From the NCBI GenBank assembly GCA_021732665.1, contig JAKFUL010000025.1, positions 1 through 61,776 on the forward strand: DNA of 61,776 nucleotides, given 5' to 3'. The position numbers and the translations under genes are program-made. Every line of letters starts with the position of its first letter. Positions within the stretch are counted from its first letter, which is position 1. A model generated the notes under the pieces. That model was not told where the DNA came from. It did no database searches and saw only the letters and a program-made list of their open reading frames with translations. Shown piece by piece: positions 38,411 to 49,161 of this stretch. Source of the stretch: Acetobacteraceae bacterium (lineage in GTDB: Bacteria > Pseudomonadota > Alphaproteobacteria > Acetobacterales > Acetobacteraceae).

Positions 38411-39081
38411 TCGCCCTGGCCTTCTACCTCTTCGCCTTCATCCTCATCGCCTCCGCGACAATGGTGGTGACCAGCCGCAACCCCGTGCATTCGGTGCTGT
38501 ACCTGATCCTGGCCTTCTTCAACGCCGCGGCCCTCTTCCTCATCGCCGGCGCCGAGTTCCTGGCGATGATCCTGGTCATCGTCTATGTCGGCGCCGTCGC
38601 GGTGCTGTTCCTCTTCGTGGTGATGATGCTCGACATCGACTTCACCCAGCTCCGCGAGGGCTTTCAACGGTATGCCCCCTTCGGCGCGGTGGTCGGCGGC
38701 ATCCTGTTTCTCGAATTGCTTTTCGTCCTCGGCGCCTGGCAGTTCAGCACGGACGCGGCCGATCTGCGCCTGTCGCCAACCCCCGGCGGCGCCAGCAATA
38801 CCGAGGCGATCGGCCGCGTGCTCTACACCGACTACATCTACCTCTTCCAGATCTCCGGCCTGATCCTGCTCGTGGCCATGATCGGCGCCATCGTGCTCAC
38901 CCTGCGTGACCGCAAGAACACCCGCGCGCAAAGCGTCGAAGCGCAACTCGCACGCCTCGGCCAGGTGGAAAGCCTCAACCCGGCCCTGGGCCAGGGTGTC
39001 GCCACCGCCGACATCCTGCGCCGCAAGCTGCCCGAGCCGCCGCCACCGCCGCAAAAAATCGAGCACGGGGGGCACCACTGA
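38407..39081 (+). CDS. nuoJ: NADH-quinone oxidoreductase subunit J
   Basis: 224 residues, five membrane segments. [20 protein letters not shown] and [21 protein letters not shown] (with the pi-bulge helix) are typical. The C-terminal tail [15 protein letters not shown] is proline- and histidine-rich. The stop shares one base with the nuoK start. Confidence 0.95.
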   Translation: MIALAFYLFAFILIASATMVVTSRNPVHSVLYLILAFFNAAALFLIAGAEFLAMILVIVYVGAVAVLFLFVVMMLDIDFTQLREGFQRYAPFGAVVGGILFLELLFVLGAWQFSTDAADLRLSPTPGGASNTEAIGRVLYTDYIYLFQISGLILLVAMIGAIVLTLRDRKNTRAQSVEAQLARLGQVESLNPALGQGVATADILRRKLPEPPPPPQKIEHGGHH

Positions 39082-39392
39082 TGTTCACCATCGGCCTGGG
39101 CCACTATCTCACGGTGGGCGCCATCCTCTTCGTCCTCGGCGTCTTCGGCATCTTCATGAACCGCAAGAACGTCATCGTCATCCTGATGAGCGTGGAGCTG
39201 ATCCTGCTCTCGGTGAACATGAACCTGGTCGGCTTCTCGGCGGCGCTGGACGATCTGGCCGGGCAGATCTTCGCCATGTTCATCCTCACCGTGGCGGCCG
39301 CGGAAGCCGCCATTGGCCTCGCCATTCTCGTCATCTACTTCCGCAACCGCGGAACCATCGAGGTCGAGGATATCTCGGCGCTGAAAGGCTGA
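39081..39392 (+). CDS. nuoK: NADH-quinone oxidoreductase subunit K
   Basis: 103 residues, three membrane helices. [30 protein letters not shown] carries the conserved buried glutamate (SVELIL), and [13 protein letters not shown] a second one. Antiporter-related (MrpC-like) subunit. Confidence 0.96.
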   Translation: MFTIGLGHYLTVGAILFVLGVFGIFMNRKNVIVILMSVELILLSVNMNLVGFSAALDDLAGQIFAMFILTVAAAEAAIGLAILVIYFRNRGTIEVEDISALKG

Positions 39393-39396
39393 TCCG

Positions 39397-41307
39397 GTGT
39401 TAGTCGGAGCCGTTTTCTTCCCGCTGCTGGGCGCGACCATAGCGGGCTTCTTCGGCCGCTGGATCGGCGACCGGGCGGCGCAATGGGTGACCGTGCTGTG
39501 CATGGCGCTCGCCGCGCTGTGCGGCGCTTTGGCCTTCTGGCAGGTCGCTTTCCTGGGCCAGCCGCAGACCGTGCAGATCGTGACCTGGCTCGATGTCGGC
39601 GATCTCGAGTTCAACTGGGCGCTGCGCTACGACACGCTCTCGGCGGTGATGGTGGCGATGGTCACCTTCATCTCCACCCTCATCCATATCTACTCCGTTG
39701 GCTACATGAGCCACGACGCGACGCGGCCGCGCTTCTTCGCCTATCTCAGCCTCTTCACCTTCATGATGCTGATGTTGGTCACTGCCGACAACCTCGTGCA
39801 GCTTTTCTTCGGCTGGGAGGGCGTGGGCCTCGCGAGCTACCTGCTCATCGGCTACTGGTATGAGAAGGAAAGCGCCTGCGCGGCCGCGATGAAGGCTTTC
39901 ATCGTCAACCGTGTCGGCGACCTGTTCTTCATGCTCGGCATGGCGCTCACCTTCGCCACCTTCGGCTCGGTCGAATTCTCCGCCATCTTCGCGGCCGCGC
40001 CCGCCCAGGCCAGTGCCACCTTCGTGGGCCTGCCGGCGCTGGAGGTCATCGGCGTGCTGCTCTTCCTCGGCGCCTGCGGCAAATCGGCGCAGCTCGGGCT
40101 GCACACCTGGCTGCCGGATGCGATGGAGGGGCCCACACCCGTCTCCGCCCTCATCCATGCCGCCACCATGGTCACCGCCGGCGTGTTCCTCATGGCGCGC
40201 ATGTCGCCGGTGATGGAATTTGCGCCCGTGGCGCTCGCCATCGTCACCGTGGTCGGCGCCTCGACCGCGTTGTTCGCCGCGACCATCGGCTGCGTGCAGA
40301 ACGACATCAAGCGGATCATCGCCTATTCCACCTGTTCGCAGCTCGGCTACATGTTCTTCGCCGCCGGCGTCGGGCTGTACCAGGCCGCGATCTTCCACCT
40401 CTTCACCCACGCCTTCTTCAAGGCGCTGCTCTTCCTGGGTGCCGGCTCGGTCATCCATGCGATGTCGGATGAGCAGGATATCCGGAAAATGGGCGGCATC
40501 TGGCGAAAAATCCCCATCACCTATGCGGTGATGTGGGTGGGCTCGCTGGCCCTGGCCGGCATTCCCCTCTTCGCCGGCTACTATTCCAAGGACGCGATCC
40601 TGGAGGGCGCCATGGCCGCGCATTCCGGCGTGGGGGTCTATGCCTTCATCTGCGGCGCGCTGGCCGCTTTCCTCACCGCCTTCTATTCCTGGCGCCTGAT
40701 CATCCTCACCTTCCATGGCGCGCCGCGGGCCGATGCCCACACCATGGATCACGTCCATGAAAGCCCCTGGGTCATGCTGGTGCCGCTGCTGGTGCTGAGC
40801 ATTGGCGCCATCACCACCGGCTTTGTCTTCGCGCCCTATTTCATCGGCGACCACGCGGCAGAATTCTGGGGTGCGGCGATTTTCAACCTGCCCGAGAAGC
40901 ATATGATGGAGGCGCTGCACCACGCCCCCGAATGGGTGCCCACCGTGGCCAAGGCCGTCGCCTTCTCCGGCATCGGCCTCGCCTTCCTGCTCTATATGGG
41001 CTTCCCGAAAGTGCCCGGGCAGCTCGCGGCAGCCGTGCCGGGCGTCTACCGCTTCCTGCTCAACAAATGGTATTTCGATGAGCTGTATGACCGCATCTTC
41101 GTGAAGCCGGCCATGCGCGCCGCCAATTTCCTGTGGAAGACCGGCGACACCAAATACATCGACGGCATGCCCAATGGCGCGGCGTCGCTGGCCAGCGGCG
41201 CGTCGCGCGGCGCCGTGGCGCTGCAGACGGGCAGGGTGGCGAGCTACGCCTTCGCCATGATCATCGGCCTCGTCGTCTTCGTCTCCATCTTCCTGCTGGG
41301 GCGCTGA
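39397..41307 (+). CDS. nuoL: NADH-quinone oxidoreductase subunit L
   Basis: 636 residues, GTG start. Antiporter-like subunit: FFGWEGVGLASYLLIGYWYE, HTWLPDAMEGPTPVSALIHAATMVTAG and LTHAFFKALLFLGAGSVIHAM, with the long C-terminal lateral helix. Contains the key lysine and glutamate of the proton path. Confidence 0.96.
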   Translation: MLVGAVFFPLLGATIAGFFGRWIGDRAAQWVTVLCMALAALCGALAFWQVAFLGQPQTVQIVTWLDVGDLEFNWALRYDTLSAVMVAMVTFISTLIHIYSVGYMSHDATRPRFFAYLSLFTFMMLMLVTADNLVQLFFGWEGVGLASYLLIGYWYEKESACAAAMKAFIVNRVGDLFFMLGMALTFATFGSVEFSAIFAAAPAQASATFVGLPALEVIGVLLFLGACGKSAQLGLHTWLPDAMEGPTPVSALIHAATMVTAGVFLMARMSPVMEFAPVALAIVTVVGASTALFAATIGCVQNDIKRIIAYSTCSQLGYMFFAAGVGLYQAAIFHLFTHAFFKALLFLGAGSVIHAMSDEQDIRKMGGIWRKIPITYAVMWVGSLALAGIPLFAGYYSKDAILEGAMAAHSGVGVYAFICGALAAFLTAFYSWRLIILTFHGAPRADAHTMDHVHESPWVMLVPLLVLSIGAITTGFVFAPYFIGDHAAEFWGAAIFNLPEKHMMEALHHAPEWVPTVAKAVAFSGIGLAFLLYMGFPKVPGQLAAAVPGVYRFLLNKWYFDELYDRIFVKPAMRAANFLWKTGDTKYIDGMPNGAASLASGASRGAVALQTGRVASYAFAMIIGLVVFVSIFLLGR

Positions 41308-41310
41308 GCC

Positions 41311-42828
41311 ATGAATGCCGCCGGATTTCCCCTGCTCTCGCTGCTCACCTTCCTGCCGCTCGTCGGCGCGCTGATCATCATGCTCGTGCGCGGCGACGAT
41401 GCCGTGGTCGCCTCGAACGCCCGCTGGACGGCGCTGTGGACCTCGCTGATCGTCTTCGCGCTCTCCCTGGTGCTCTGGGCGCAGTTCGACACCTCCGTCG
41501 CCGGCTTCCAGTTCCAGGAACAGTCGGAATGGATGCCCGATCTCGGCATCGGCTATCACCTGGGCGTGGACGGCATCTCGGTGCTCTTCGTCCTGCTCTC
41601 CACCCTGCTTACGCCCATCTGCATCCTGGCGAGCTGGGACAGCATCCAGACCCGCGTGCGCGAATACATGATCGCCTTCCTGGTCCTGGAGACCATGATG
41701 ATCGGCATGTTTGTCTCACTCGACTTCATGCTGTTCTACATTTTCTTCGAGGGCGTGCTGATCCCGATGTTCCTGATCATCGGCGTCTGGGGCGGGGCGA
41801 GGCGGGTCTATGCCGCCTACAAATTCTTCCTCTACACTTTTGCCGGCTCGGTGCTGATGCTGCTCGCCATCATCGTGCTGTGGAATTCCGCCGGCACCAC
41901 CGACATCCCGGAACTCATGGCCAAGAAGGTCTCCTCGGCCTGGCAGCCCTGGATCTTCTTCGCCTTCTTCGCCTCCTTCGCGGTGAAGGTGCCGATGTGG
42001 CCGGTGCACACCTGGCTGCCCGACGCGCATGTCGAGGCGCCGACCGCGGGCTCGGTCATCCTCGCCGGCGTGCTGCTGAAGATGGGCGGCTATGGGTTCC
42101 TGCGCTTCTCGCTGCCCATGCTGCCCGAGGCGTCGGCGCAATTCGCGCCCTTCATCTTCACCCTCTCCGTCGTTGCCGTGGTCTACACCAGCCTGGTCGC
42201 GCTCGCGCAGACCGACATGAAGAAGCTGATCGCCTATTCCTCGGTCGCCCATATGGGCATCGTCACCATCGGCATCTTCACCGCCAATGTGCAGGGGATC
42301 GAGGGCGCGCTGTTCCAGATGCTCTCGCACGGCGTCGTCTCCGCAGCGCTCTTCCTGTGCGTCGGCGTGCTGTATGACCGCGAGCATACCCGCGAGATCG
42401 CCCGCTATGGCGGGGTGGCGAAAATCATCCCGGCTTATGCGCTGGTCTTCATGCTCTTCACCATGGCCTCGGTGGCTTTGCCGGGCACGGCGGGTTTCCC
42501 CGGAGAATTCCTGGTCATCCTCGGCGCCTGGGCGGTGAACCCCTGGGTGGCGCTCGGTGCCGCCACCGGCATGATCCTGGGTGCGGCCTATATGCTGCTG
42601 CTCTACCGCCGCGTGGCCTTCGGCCGCGTCACCCGCGACAGCCTGAAGGGGCTGGCCGACCTCTCGCCACGCGAACACGCCATCTTCGCCCCCCTGATCC
42701 TTCTCACCCTGTGGATGGGGCTCTACCCCTCCTCCTTCACCCAGTTCTTCCAGGCCTCGGTCGCGCAGCTCGTTCAGCAGCACCAGACGGCCATGGGTGT
42801 CGCGCGCCTGGCCGGAGTTGCCCCATGA
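41311..42828 (+). CDS. nuoM: NADH-quinone oxidoreductase subunit M
   Basis: 505 residues. [73 protein letters not shown] and [11 protein letters not shown] are the antiporter-type motifs. Stop overlaps nuoN by 4 bases. Confidence 0.96.
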   Translation: MNAAGFPLLSLLTFLPLVGALIIMLVRGDDAVVASNARWTALWTSLIVFALSLVLWAQFDTSVAGFQFQEQSEWMPDLGIGYHLGVDGISVLFVLLSTLLTPICILASWDSIQTRVREYMIAFLVLETMMIGMFVSLDFMLFYIFFEGVLIPMFLIIGVWGGARRVYAAYKFFLYTFAGSVLMLLAIIVLWNSAGTTDIPELMAKKVSSAWQPWIFFAFFASFAVKVPMWPVHTWLPDAHVEAPTAGSVILAGVLLKMGGYGFLRFSLPMLPEASAQFAPFIFTLSVVAVVYTSLVALAQTDMKKLIAYSSVAHMGIVTIGIFTANVQGIEGALFQMLSHGVVSAALFLCVGVLYDREHTREIARYGGVAKIIPAYALVFMLFTMASVALPGTAGFPGEFLVILGAWAVNPWVALGAATGMILGAAYMLLLYRRVAFGRVTRDSLKGLADLSPREHAIFAPLILLTLWMGLYPSSFTQFFQASVAQLVQQHQTAMGVARLAGVAP

Positions 42829-44246
42829 ACTGGACCCTGGCCCTGCCCGAGATCGTCCTGGCCGTCTCGGGCCTCGTCATCCTGCTCGCCGGCGTGATCC
42901 CCAAAAAGGACAACAGCTTCGCCATCTCGCTGGCCGTGCTCGGCGCCTTGCTTCTCGCCGCCGTGCTGGTGCTGGCGCAGAAGGAGGGCACGGCCTTCGG
43001 CGGGCAATATGTGGCCGATAGCTTCTCCGGCTTCATGAAGCTGCTGTGCATCCTGGGCGCCGCCATGGGTCTCGTCCTGGCCATGGATTTCTTCGAGCGC
43101 GAGGGCCTCGCCCGCTTCGAGATCCCCGTCCTGATCCTCTTCGCCACCACCGGCATGATGGTGATGATCTCGGCCAATGACCTGATGTCGCTGTACATGG
43201 GGCTCGAGCTGCTCTCGCTGCCGCTTTATGTTCTGGCCGCCATCGACCGCGACAATTCCCGCGCCTCGGAAGCCGGGCTGAAATATTTTGTTCTGGGCGC
43301 GCTGGCCTCCGGATTGCTCCTGTATGGCGCCTCGCTGGTCTATGGCTTCGCCGGCACCACGAATTTCGACCGCCTGGCGGATGCGCTTTCGGCGCAGCAG
43401 GGGGTTTCCGCCGGCGTGATCGTGGGCATCGTCTTCATCATCGCCGCCCTGGCCTTCAAGATCTCCGCCGTGCCCTTCCATATGTGGACGCCCGATGTCT
43501 ATGAAGGCGCCCCCACCCCCATCACCGCCTTCTTCGCCTCCGCGCCGAAGATCGCGGCGGTGGCGCTGCTGACGCGCATCCTGGCCGGACCGTTCGGTGA
43601 CGTGGCCAGTCAGTGGCAGCAGGTGATCATCCTCGCCTCGCTCGGCTCCATGGTGCTCGGCGCGCTGGCCGCCATCGGGCAGCGCAACATCAAGCGGCTG
43701 ATGGCCTATTCCTCCATCGGCCATATCGGCTTCGCGCTGATGGGGCTCGCCGTGGGTGGCGAAAGCGGGCTGCGCGGCGTGCTCGTCTACATGGCCATCT
43801 ACCTGTTCATGAATATCGGCGCCTTCGCCGTGCTCATCGCCATGCGCCGCGACGGGCGCGCGGTGGAGGGCATCGACGATCTCGCCGGCCTGGGGCGGAA
43901 CGACCCTGCCATGGCGCTGGCCATGGCCGTCTTCATGTTCTCCATGGCCGGCGTGCCGCCTTTGGCCGGCTTCTTCGGCAAGCTCTATGTCCTGCTGCCG
44001 GCCATCGAGGGTGGCTTCTACTTCCTGGCGCTCGTCGGCGTGCTCTCCTCGATCGTCTCCGCCTATTACTATCTCAGGGTGATCAAGGTGATGTATTTCG
44101 ACCCCGGCCTGCCGGGTTTCGACCCGCGGCCGGCCTCGCTCTCCGTGGTGCTGGCGGGGACGGGGCTGTTCACCGCCTTCTTCTTCCTTTTCCCAGCGCC
44201 CCTGCTGGCCGCGGCGCGGCAGGCCGTCGCCTCCATCCTCGGGTGA
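42825..44246 (+). CDS. nuoN: NADH-quinone oxidoreductase subunit N
   Basis: 473 residues. Third antiporter-like subunit: [56 protein letters not shown] and [18 protein letters not shown]. The start at 42825 gives [15 protein letters not shown]. The stop overlaps the GTG of birA. Confidence 0.95.
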   Translation: MNWTLALPEIVLAVSGLVILLAGVIPKKDNSFAISLAVLGALLLAAVLVLAQKEGTAFGGQYVADSFSGFMKLLCILGAAMGLVLAMDFFEREGLARFEIPVLILFATTGMMVMISANDLMSLYMGLELLSLPLYVLAAIDRDNSRASEAGLKYFVLGALASGLLLYGASLVYGFAGTTNFDRLADALSAQQGVSAGVIVGIVFIIAALAFKISAVPFHMWTPDVYEGAPTPITAFFASAPKIAAVALLTRILAGPFGDVASQWQQVIILASLGSMVLGALAAIGQRNIKRLMAYSSIGHIGFALMGLAVGGESGLRGVLVYMAIYLFMNIGAFAVLIAMRRDGRAVEGIDDLAGLGRNDPAMALAMAVFMFSMAGVPPLAGFFGKLYVLLPAIEGGFYFLALVGVLSSIVSAYYYLRVIKVMYFDPGLPGFDPRPASLSVVLAGTGLFTAFFFLFPAPLLAAARQAVASILG

Positions 44247-44932
44247 AGTTCCGGCTGGTCGTCCACGAGACGCTGCCCAGCACCTCCAGCCTGCTGGCCG
44301 AGCTGGCCGAGGCGGGGGAGCCGGAGGGGTTGGCCATCCTCGCCCACCGGCAAACCGCCGGGCGCGGCACAAAGGGGCGCGCCTGGCAGTCGCCGGCCGG
44401 CAATCTCTCCATCTCCATCCTGCTCAGGCCCAACGCGGCCCTGCGCGAGGCGCCGCAATGGGCGCTGCTCGGCGCCGTGGCCCTTCAGCGGGCGGCCGGC
44501 CCCCGCACCCGCCTGAAATGGCCCAATGACCTGATGCTCGACGGCGCCAAGGCCGGCGGCATCCTCACCGAATCCACGGCCAGGCCCGATGGCGGCATCG
44601 GCTGGCTCTCGTTCGGCATCGGCGTGAATCTGGCCCACGCCCCCACGCTGCCCGACCGTCCGACCGCCGCACTCGGCGCCGAGCCGCCCGAAGGCTTCGC
44701 CGCCCGCCTGCTGGAAGCCCTGGCGCATTGGCGCGAACGCCGGCTGGCCGAGGGTTTTTCTGCCATCCGCGCCGCCTGGATGGCGGCCGGCCCCGAACCC
44801 GGCGCCGAGTTGGAGGTGCTGCGGGCTGGCATTCGCCACACCGGGCGCTATGAGGGGCTTTCGGAAGACGGCGGACTGATGCTCGCCGATGCGCGGGGCA
44901 CCCAGGTGCTGCATGCGGGGGAAGTGGTCTGA
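44243..44932 (+). CDS. birA: Biotin--[acetyl-CoA-carboxylase] ligase
   Basis: 229 residues, monofunctional: no N-terminal HTH repressor domain. The ligase core has the [13 protein letters not shown] start, [20 protein letters not shown] (biotinyl-AMP loop), [11 protein letters not shown] and [21 protein letters not shown] start at 44243 inside the nuoN stop. The nuoN-birA-coaX order is conserved in alphaproteobacteria. Confidence 0.92.
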   Translation: MKFRLVVHETLPSTSSLLAELAEAGEPEGLAILAHRQTAGRGTKGRAWQSPAGNLSISILLRPNAALREAPQWALLGAVALQRAAGPRTRLKWPNDLMLDGAKAGGILTESTARPDGGIGWLSFGIGVNLAHAPTLPDRPTAALGAEPPEGFAARLLEALAHWRERRLAEGFSAIRAAWMAAGPEPGAELEVLRAGIRHTGRYEGLSEDGGLMLADARGTQVLHAGEVV

Positions 44933-45735
44933 TGCTGCTGGCGATCGATGCGGGCAACACCAATGTGGTCATCGCGGTGCATGACGGAAGCCAATGGCGC
45001 GGCCGCTGGCGCATCATGACCGATGCCGCCCGCACCTCCGATGAATACGCCGTCTGGCTGCTCACGCTGATGCAGATGTCGGGCCTCAAGCCCATCCAGA
45101 TCACCCGCTGCGTGATCGGCACGGTGGTGCCGGCCGCACTTTACAACCTCCGCCGCCTCTGCCGCGACTGGTTCAGCACCGAGCCCCTGGTGGCCCGTGC
45201 CGCGCTGGACTGGGGTTTTGACATCCGCATCGACACCCCCAATGAGGTCGGCGCCGACCGTCTGCTCAATGCCCTGGCCGCGCATACCCATTACAAGGGC
45301 CCTCTGGTGGTGATCGATTTCGGCACCGCCACGACCTTCGATGTGGTGGACCAGGATGGCGCCTATCTCGGCGGCGTCATCGCCCCGGGCATCAACCTTT
45401 CCATCGAGGCCCTGCACAAGGCGGCTGCGCGGCTGCCGCGGATCGGCATTGGCCGGCCGCAATCGGCGATCGGCCGCAACACGGTCGCCGCCATGCAGTC
45501 GGGCATCTACTGGGGCTATGTCGGGCTGATCGAGGGCATCGTCGCCCGGGTGAAATCCGAATACGGCGCGCCGCTGAAGGTGGTGGCCACCGGCGGCCTC
45601 GCGCCCCTCTTCGCCGAGGGCACGCTGGTGATCGAACGCATCGACCAGGACATCACGCTGGAGGGGCTGCGGCTGCTCTGCGTGCGCAATCCTGCCCCCT
45701 CATTGCCGAGCCGAATCCGCACCGAATTGGAATGA
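44932..45735 (+). CDS. coaX: Type III pantothenate kinase
   Basis: 267 residues. ATP site [17 protein letters not shown], pantothenate site [29 protein letters not shown] and [16 protein letters not shown]. First step of CoA synthesis; the type III enzyme is not feedback-inhibited by CoA. ATG overlaps the birA stop by one base. Confidence 0.94.
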   Translation: MLLAIDAGNTNVVIAVHDGSQWRGRWRIMTDAARTSDEYAVWLLTLMQMSGLKPIQITRCVIGTVVPAALYNLRRLCRDWFSTEPLVARAALDWGFDIRIDTPNEVGADRLLNALAAHTHYKGPLVVIDFGTATTFDVVDQDGAYLGGVIAPGINLSIEALHKAAARLPRIGIGRPQSAIGRNTVAAMQSGIYWGYVGLIEGIVARVKSEYGAPLKVVATGGLAPLFAEGTLVIERIDQDITLEGLRLLCVRNPAPSLPSRIRTELE

Positions 45736-45862
45736 CAGGAAAACTGACACTCCGGCCAAGCAATTCCCGCTCGGCACCCCATATACAACCCGGAATTGCG
45801 CTGCGACCCCGCGCGCCTGACTGACCGACACGACTGGAACGCCGCAGGACCGCGGCCATAGG

Positions 45863-47518
45863 ATGAGTATGACCGATTTAAGCATGAATGATTTCGCCTT
45901 CATCCCGCTGGGAGGAACCGGCGAGATCGGGATGAATTTCAACGTCTATCGCTGCGATGGACATCTTCTGGCGGTGGATTGTGGCATCGGCTTCGGCGGC
46001 GCGGAGATGCCCGAAGTCGATGTGATGGTGCCAGACCCCGTCTGGCTCGCCGAACGCCGCGACAGGCTGGTGGGCATGGTCATCACCCATGCGCATGAGG
46101 ACCATATCGGCGCCGTCGCGCATCTGTGGCGGAAGCTGAAATGCCCGATCTACGGCACGCCCTTCGTCATCAATGTGTTGCGCCGCAAGCTCGGCGAGCA
46201 TGGGCTGGCGCAGGAAGTGCCGCTGCACACCATCAAGCCCGGCGGCTCCTTTTCGCTCAAGCCCTTCGAATGCCAGTTCCTCAAGGTCACCCACTCGATC
46301 GTGGAAGCCCAGGCGCTCGTCATCCGCACCCGCCACGGCGTGGTGGTGCATACCGGCGACTGGAAGCTGGATCCATTCCCGCTGATCGGCCCGCCGACGG
46401 ATGAAGCCGGCTTCGCCGCGGTGGGCGAGGAGGGCGTCCTCGCCATCATCTGCGACAGCACCAACGCCATGGTGAACGGCCATTCCGGCAGCGAATCCCT
46501 GGTGCGTGAGGCCATGGTGCCGCTCTTCGCCGGCCTGAAGGGCCGCATCGCGGTGACCTGCTTCGCCACCAACATCGCCCGCGTCGAGAGCGTGGCGCTG
46601 GCCGCCAAGGCTTGCGGCCGCAAGGTGGCGCTGTTTGGTCGGTCCTTGCGCAACGCCGTCACCTCGGCCCGCGAATGCGGCTATCTCAACAAGGTGCCGG
46701 ACTTCCTCAACGAGGACGAAGCCCAGCACCAATCCGACGATGAGCTGGTCATCCTCTGCACCGGCAGCCAGGGCGAGGAGCGCAGCGCGCTGGCCAAGAT
46801 CGCCGCCGACACCCACCCCAATATCTCGCTGGGCGAGGGCGACACGGTGATCTTCTCCGCCCGCATGATCCCCGGCAATGAGCGCGGCGTGCTGCGCATG
46901 CAGGATGAGCTGAGCCGCGCCGGCTGCCGCATCATCACCGCCGATGACGAGAAGGTCCATGTCTCCGGCCACCCGGCGCGGGACGAGCTGAAGCGCCTCT
47001 ACTCCCTGGTGAAGCCGAAATACGCGGTGCCGGTCCATGGCGAATGGCGCCACCTCTCCGAACATGCCGGCCTGGCCGAGGATTGCGGCGCGGATGCCAT
47101 CCTGATCGAGGATGGCGACATTCTCCGCCTCGCGCCGGGGCGCGCCGATGTGGTGGAAAGCGCTGTTGTCGGCCGGCTGGCTATCGACGGGCCACGGCTG
47201 CTGCCGCTGGAGGGCGGCGTGCTCGGCGCCCGCAAGCGCATGCTGTTCAACGGCGTGGTCGTGGCCAGCTTCGCGGTCGACAAATCGGGCAAGGTGCTGG
47301 GCAAGCCCCAGGTCGCCGCCCCCGGGTTGTTCGACGCCGATGGCGAGGAGCCCGAGCAGTTGGCGGTGGAACTCGCCCGCGTGGTGATGGAACTGCCCAA
47401 TTCGCTGAGGCGCGAGGATGACGCGCTGCGTGAGGCCGCCCGCGCGGCGCTGCGCAAATCCGTGGGCCGCCGGCTGAAGAAGCGCCCTAACGTCGAAGTC
47501 CACCTGATGCGGGTGTGA
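45863..47518 (+). CDS. rnj: Ribonuclease J
   Basis: 551 residues, metallo-beta-lactamase/beta-CASP RNase. FIPLGGTGEIGMNFNVY, metal motif THAHEDHIGAVAHLW, HTGDWKLDPFP, IICDSTNAMV, and beta-CASP motifs ending KVHVSGHPARDELKRLYSL and AVPVHGEWRHLSEHA. Acts as a 5'-to-3' exonuclease and endonuclease in mRNA and rRNA maturation. The ATG at 45884 is an alternative start. Confidence 0.94.
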   Translation: MSMTDLSMNDFAFIPLGGTGEIGMNFNVYRCDGHLLAVDCGIGFGGAEMPEVDVMVPDPVWLAERRDRLVGMVITHAHEDHIGAVAHLWRKLKCPIYGTPFVINVLRRKLGEHGLAQEVPLHTIKPGGSFSLKPFECQFLKVTHSIVEAQALVIRTRHGVVVHTGDWKLDPFPLIGPPTDEAGFAAVGEEGVLAIICDSTNAMVNGHSGSESLVREAMVPLFAGLKGRIAVTCFATNIARVESVALAAKACGRKVALFGRSLRNAVTSARECGYLNKVPDFLNEDEAQHQSDDELVILCTGSQGEERSALAKIAADTHPNISLGEGDTVIFSARMIPGNERGVLRMQDELSRAGCRIITADDEKVHVSGHPARDELKRLYSLVKPKYAVPVHGEWRHLSEHAGLAEDCGADAILIEDGDILRLAPGRADVVESAVVGRLAIDGPRLLPLEGGVLGARKRMLFNGVVVASFAVDKSGKVLGKPQVAAPGLFDADGEEPEQLAVELARVVMELPNSLRREDDALREAARAALRKSVGRRLKKRPNVEVHLMRV

Positions 47519-47522
47519 GGCG

Positions 47523-47786
47523 ATGGGCCTCATCTCGGGCATCGTCGTCTACTTCCTGATCTGGTGGACGGCGCTGTTCTGCGTGCTGCCCATCGGCGTC
47601 CGGCCGGATGTGACGGGGGAGCAGACCACCGGCGGCTGGCGCGGCGCGCCGGTCGGATTTTCCCTGTGGCACAAGCTGGCCGGCACCACCGTGCTGGCGG
47701 CGATTCTATGGCTGGGCGTGTACTGGATCACGCTGCAGGAATGGGCGAGCTTCCGCGAGGGCTGGCTGGCTATCCCGGAACGGTGA
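47523..47786 (+). CDS. DUF1467 family membrane protein
   Basis: 87 residues, two membrane segments (GIVVYFLIWWTALFCVLPIGV and LAGTTVLAAILWLGVYWIT). GVRPDVTGEQTTGGWRGAPV between them is the family loop. Function unknown; it follows rnj in many alphaproteobacteria. Probably the last gene of the nuo-birA-coaX-rnj stretch, as a terminator-like hairpin follows. Confidence 0.88.
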   Translation: MGLISGIVVYFLIWWTALFCVLPIGVRPDVTGEQTTGGWRGAPVGFSLWHKLAGTTVLAAILWLGVYWITLQEWASFREGWLAIPER

Positions 47787-47805
47787 TCATGACTGCACGA
47801 AAAAT

Positions 47806-47842
47806 AAGCGGACCGGACCCCAGGGGGCACGATCCGCTTTGC
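47806..47842 (+). terminator. Terminator-like hairpin after the DUF1467 gene
   Basis: AAGCGGA (47806-47812) pairs with TCCGCTT (47833-47839), with CCCC/GGGG nested inside. TTTGCTT follows. A second inverted repeat (AAGGCGG/CCGCCTT, 47846-47882) and a T6 run at 47870-47875 come next. Confidence 0.5.
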
Positions 47843-47892
47843 TTCAAGGCGGGCATGGACTTATCGCCCTTTTTTCCGCCTTTGTTTCGGTC

Positions 47893-48005
47893 GTTAAGCG
47901 TTGAGCGCCCCGACCTGTTCCGCCAATCTGAGGGCAGAGAGAGGGTTGGTCCTCTTTCTGCCGTGTGACTGGCGTTTCCTCCCTAAACTTGGGCTGCGCG
48001 ATAAC
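47893..48005 (+). ncRNA. ssrS: Candidate rod-like small RNA, 6S RNA-like fold
   Basis: The segment folds into one long rod. Terminal stem GTTA..GCGC.CCC (47893-47911) pairs with GGG.GCGC..TAAC (47991-48005). A large bubble follows (GACCTGTTC opposite TTTCCTCCCTAAACTT), then CGCCA/TGGCG (47921-47925 with 47970-47974), a small bubble, and a 12-bp apical stem (47933-47944 with 47951-47962, one G-U). A closing stem, a big central bubble and an apical arm are the hallmark of 6S RNA, which binds RNA polymerase holoenzyme. The segment lies in a gap between protein genes. No convincing promoter was found, and the terminal stem competes with the terminator that follows. Confidence 0.45.
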
Positions 48006-48025
48006 TCGCGCGGCCCATTTTTTTT
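47991..48025 (+). terminator. Strong Rho-independent terminator
   Basis: GGGCTGCGCGA pairs with TCGCGCGGCCC (one mismatch) around TAAC, followed by A and eight T. No protein gene ends within 200 bases upstream, which supports an RNA gene ending here. Confidence 0.8.
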
Positions 48026-48333
48026 AGCCCAGATGCGCGGCAGTGCCTAGCAATATTTGCAGCCAAAAGCGGCGAAAGAGGCAGGAATCTTGCTGAAATC
48101 GATGCTGCACCGCAGTTATATTGCTTCGTCTGCGGAACGAGTTCCGCATCCGGGTGGCGCGACCGCGGCCTCGCCCCGGCCCTGGCCGGCGCTTCCTGTC
48201 GCGGCCCGCGAGCAACCGGCGCGCCATGGCGTCCGCGCGCAAGGCTTTGTTAGGTTCGGCGCAATAGCTTCGGCACATCGATTTCGGTGCCTCCCGCGGG
48301 CATGGGGCTTTGGGCGCAACCGGAACGTGACCG
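48026..48333. other. Intergenic leader of the PstS-like gene
   Basis: About 300 bases without a convincing gene. CTGAAA followed after 17 bases by TTATAT (48116-48121) could be a weak promoter for the downstream pair of genes. Nothing else recognised. Confidence 0.3.
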
Positions 48334-49158
48334 ATGGACGCCGGAATGCTGTGGAGCCGAAACTTGCCGCGTCGCGCCTGCATCCGCATCGCCGCGGGGG
48401 CGCTCACGCTACCTCTCATCGGCAGAGCGGCGGCCTCCGGCCAGCACATCCGCATCGGCGGATCCGGTGCGGGGTTCAGCGGGCTCATGTTGCTCGGTCC
48501 AATCGCCGCTGAGCAAGGAGTAATCCTTCAAGCGGTGACAGGCCTTGGCACATTGGGCGGCATCCGCGCCGTGCGTGCTGGCCAGTTGGATATCGCGGTC
48601 TCGGCCCGGGCGGCCTCGCCGGCCGAAAGCCAGAACAGCCTGCGGGCGGTCGAATATGCCCGCACCCCGGTGGTCTTCGCCACGCATCCCGACACGGCGG
48701 CGCAAAGCCTGGGCCTGCGGGAAGCCATCGGCATGATCGATGGCACCATCACGCATTGGCCCGATGGCATGCTCGTCCGGGTATCCCGCCGCCCGGACCT
48801 GGACGGCGACACCCGGATCCTGGCGTCACTGTCACCGGACATGGCCGCGGCGGTGGCCGCCATGCAACGCCGGGCGGGGGTTTTTGCAGCCGGGACGGAT
48901 CACGATCAGGCCGAAGCGCTGGAAGCGCAGCCAGGCACGCTGGGGGTATTGTCGCTCTCCCTGATCCTGTGCGAGAGCCGCAGGCTGAAGACCCTGCCGC
49001 TGCGCGAGCCCCCGCCCTCGCCGATGTTGAAATCCCTGTTCGCGGTCACGCGGGCCGACGCGCCGCCGAAGACCGAGGCGTTCCTGGGCTTGATATGGAG
49101 CGAGGATGCCCGCCGCATCCTGGCGGCCCATGGTAATTTTCCGCTGCCGGCGGCCTGA
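48334..49158 (+). CDS. PstS-like periplasmic substrate-binding protein
   Basis: 274 residues. An N-terminal export signal (RRACIRIAAGALTLPLIGRAAA) precedes HIRIGGSGAGFSGLMLLGPIAAEQG, a PstS-like first strand and glycine/serine loop. GTLGGIRAVRAGQLDIAVSARA follows ('DIAVSAR' typical of these proteins), and the C-terminal half has FLGLIWSEDARRILAAHG. No ABC permease nearby. It ends 3 bases before a GGDEF-EAL gene, so it probably acts as a periplasmic ligand sensor for it rather than in transport. The ligand could be phosphate or another oxyanion, by inference. Confidence 0.72.
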   Translation: MDAGMLWSRNLPRRACIRIAAGALTLPLIGRAAASGQHIRIGGSGAGFSGLMLLGPIAAEQGVILQAVTGLGTLGGIRAVRAGQLDIAVSARAASPAESQNSLRAVEYARTPVVFATHPDTAAQSLGLREAIGMIDGTITHWPDGMLVRVSRRPDLDGDTRILASLSPDMAAAVAAMQRRAGVFAAGTDHDQAEALEAQPGTLGVLSLSLILCESRRLKTLPLREPPPSPMLKSLFAVTRADAPPKTEAFLGLIWSEDARRILAAHGNFPLPAA

Positions 49159-49161
49159 GCC

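Noticed and set aside
39400..41559. A 719-codon open frame antisense to nuoL and the start of nuoM
   Set aside because: Composition of an antisense shadow (H, R, G, E, D rich); it overlaps two conserved membrane subunits.
43613..44242. An N-terminal extension of birA within nuoN
   Set aside because: The extension is nuoN read in another frame; the GTG overlapping the nuoN stop gives the usual ligase start.
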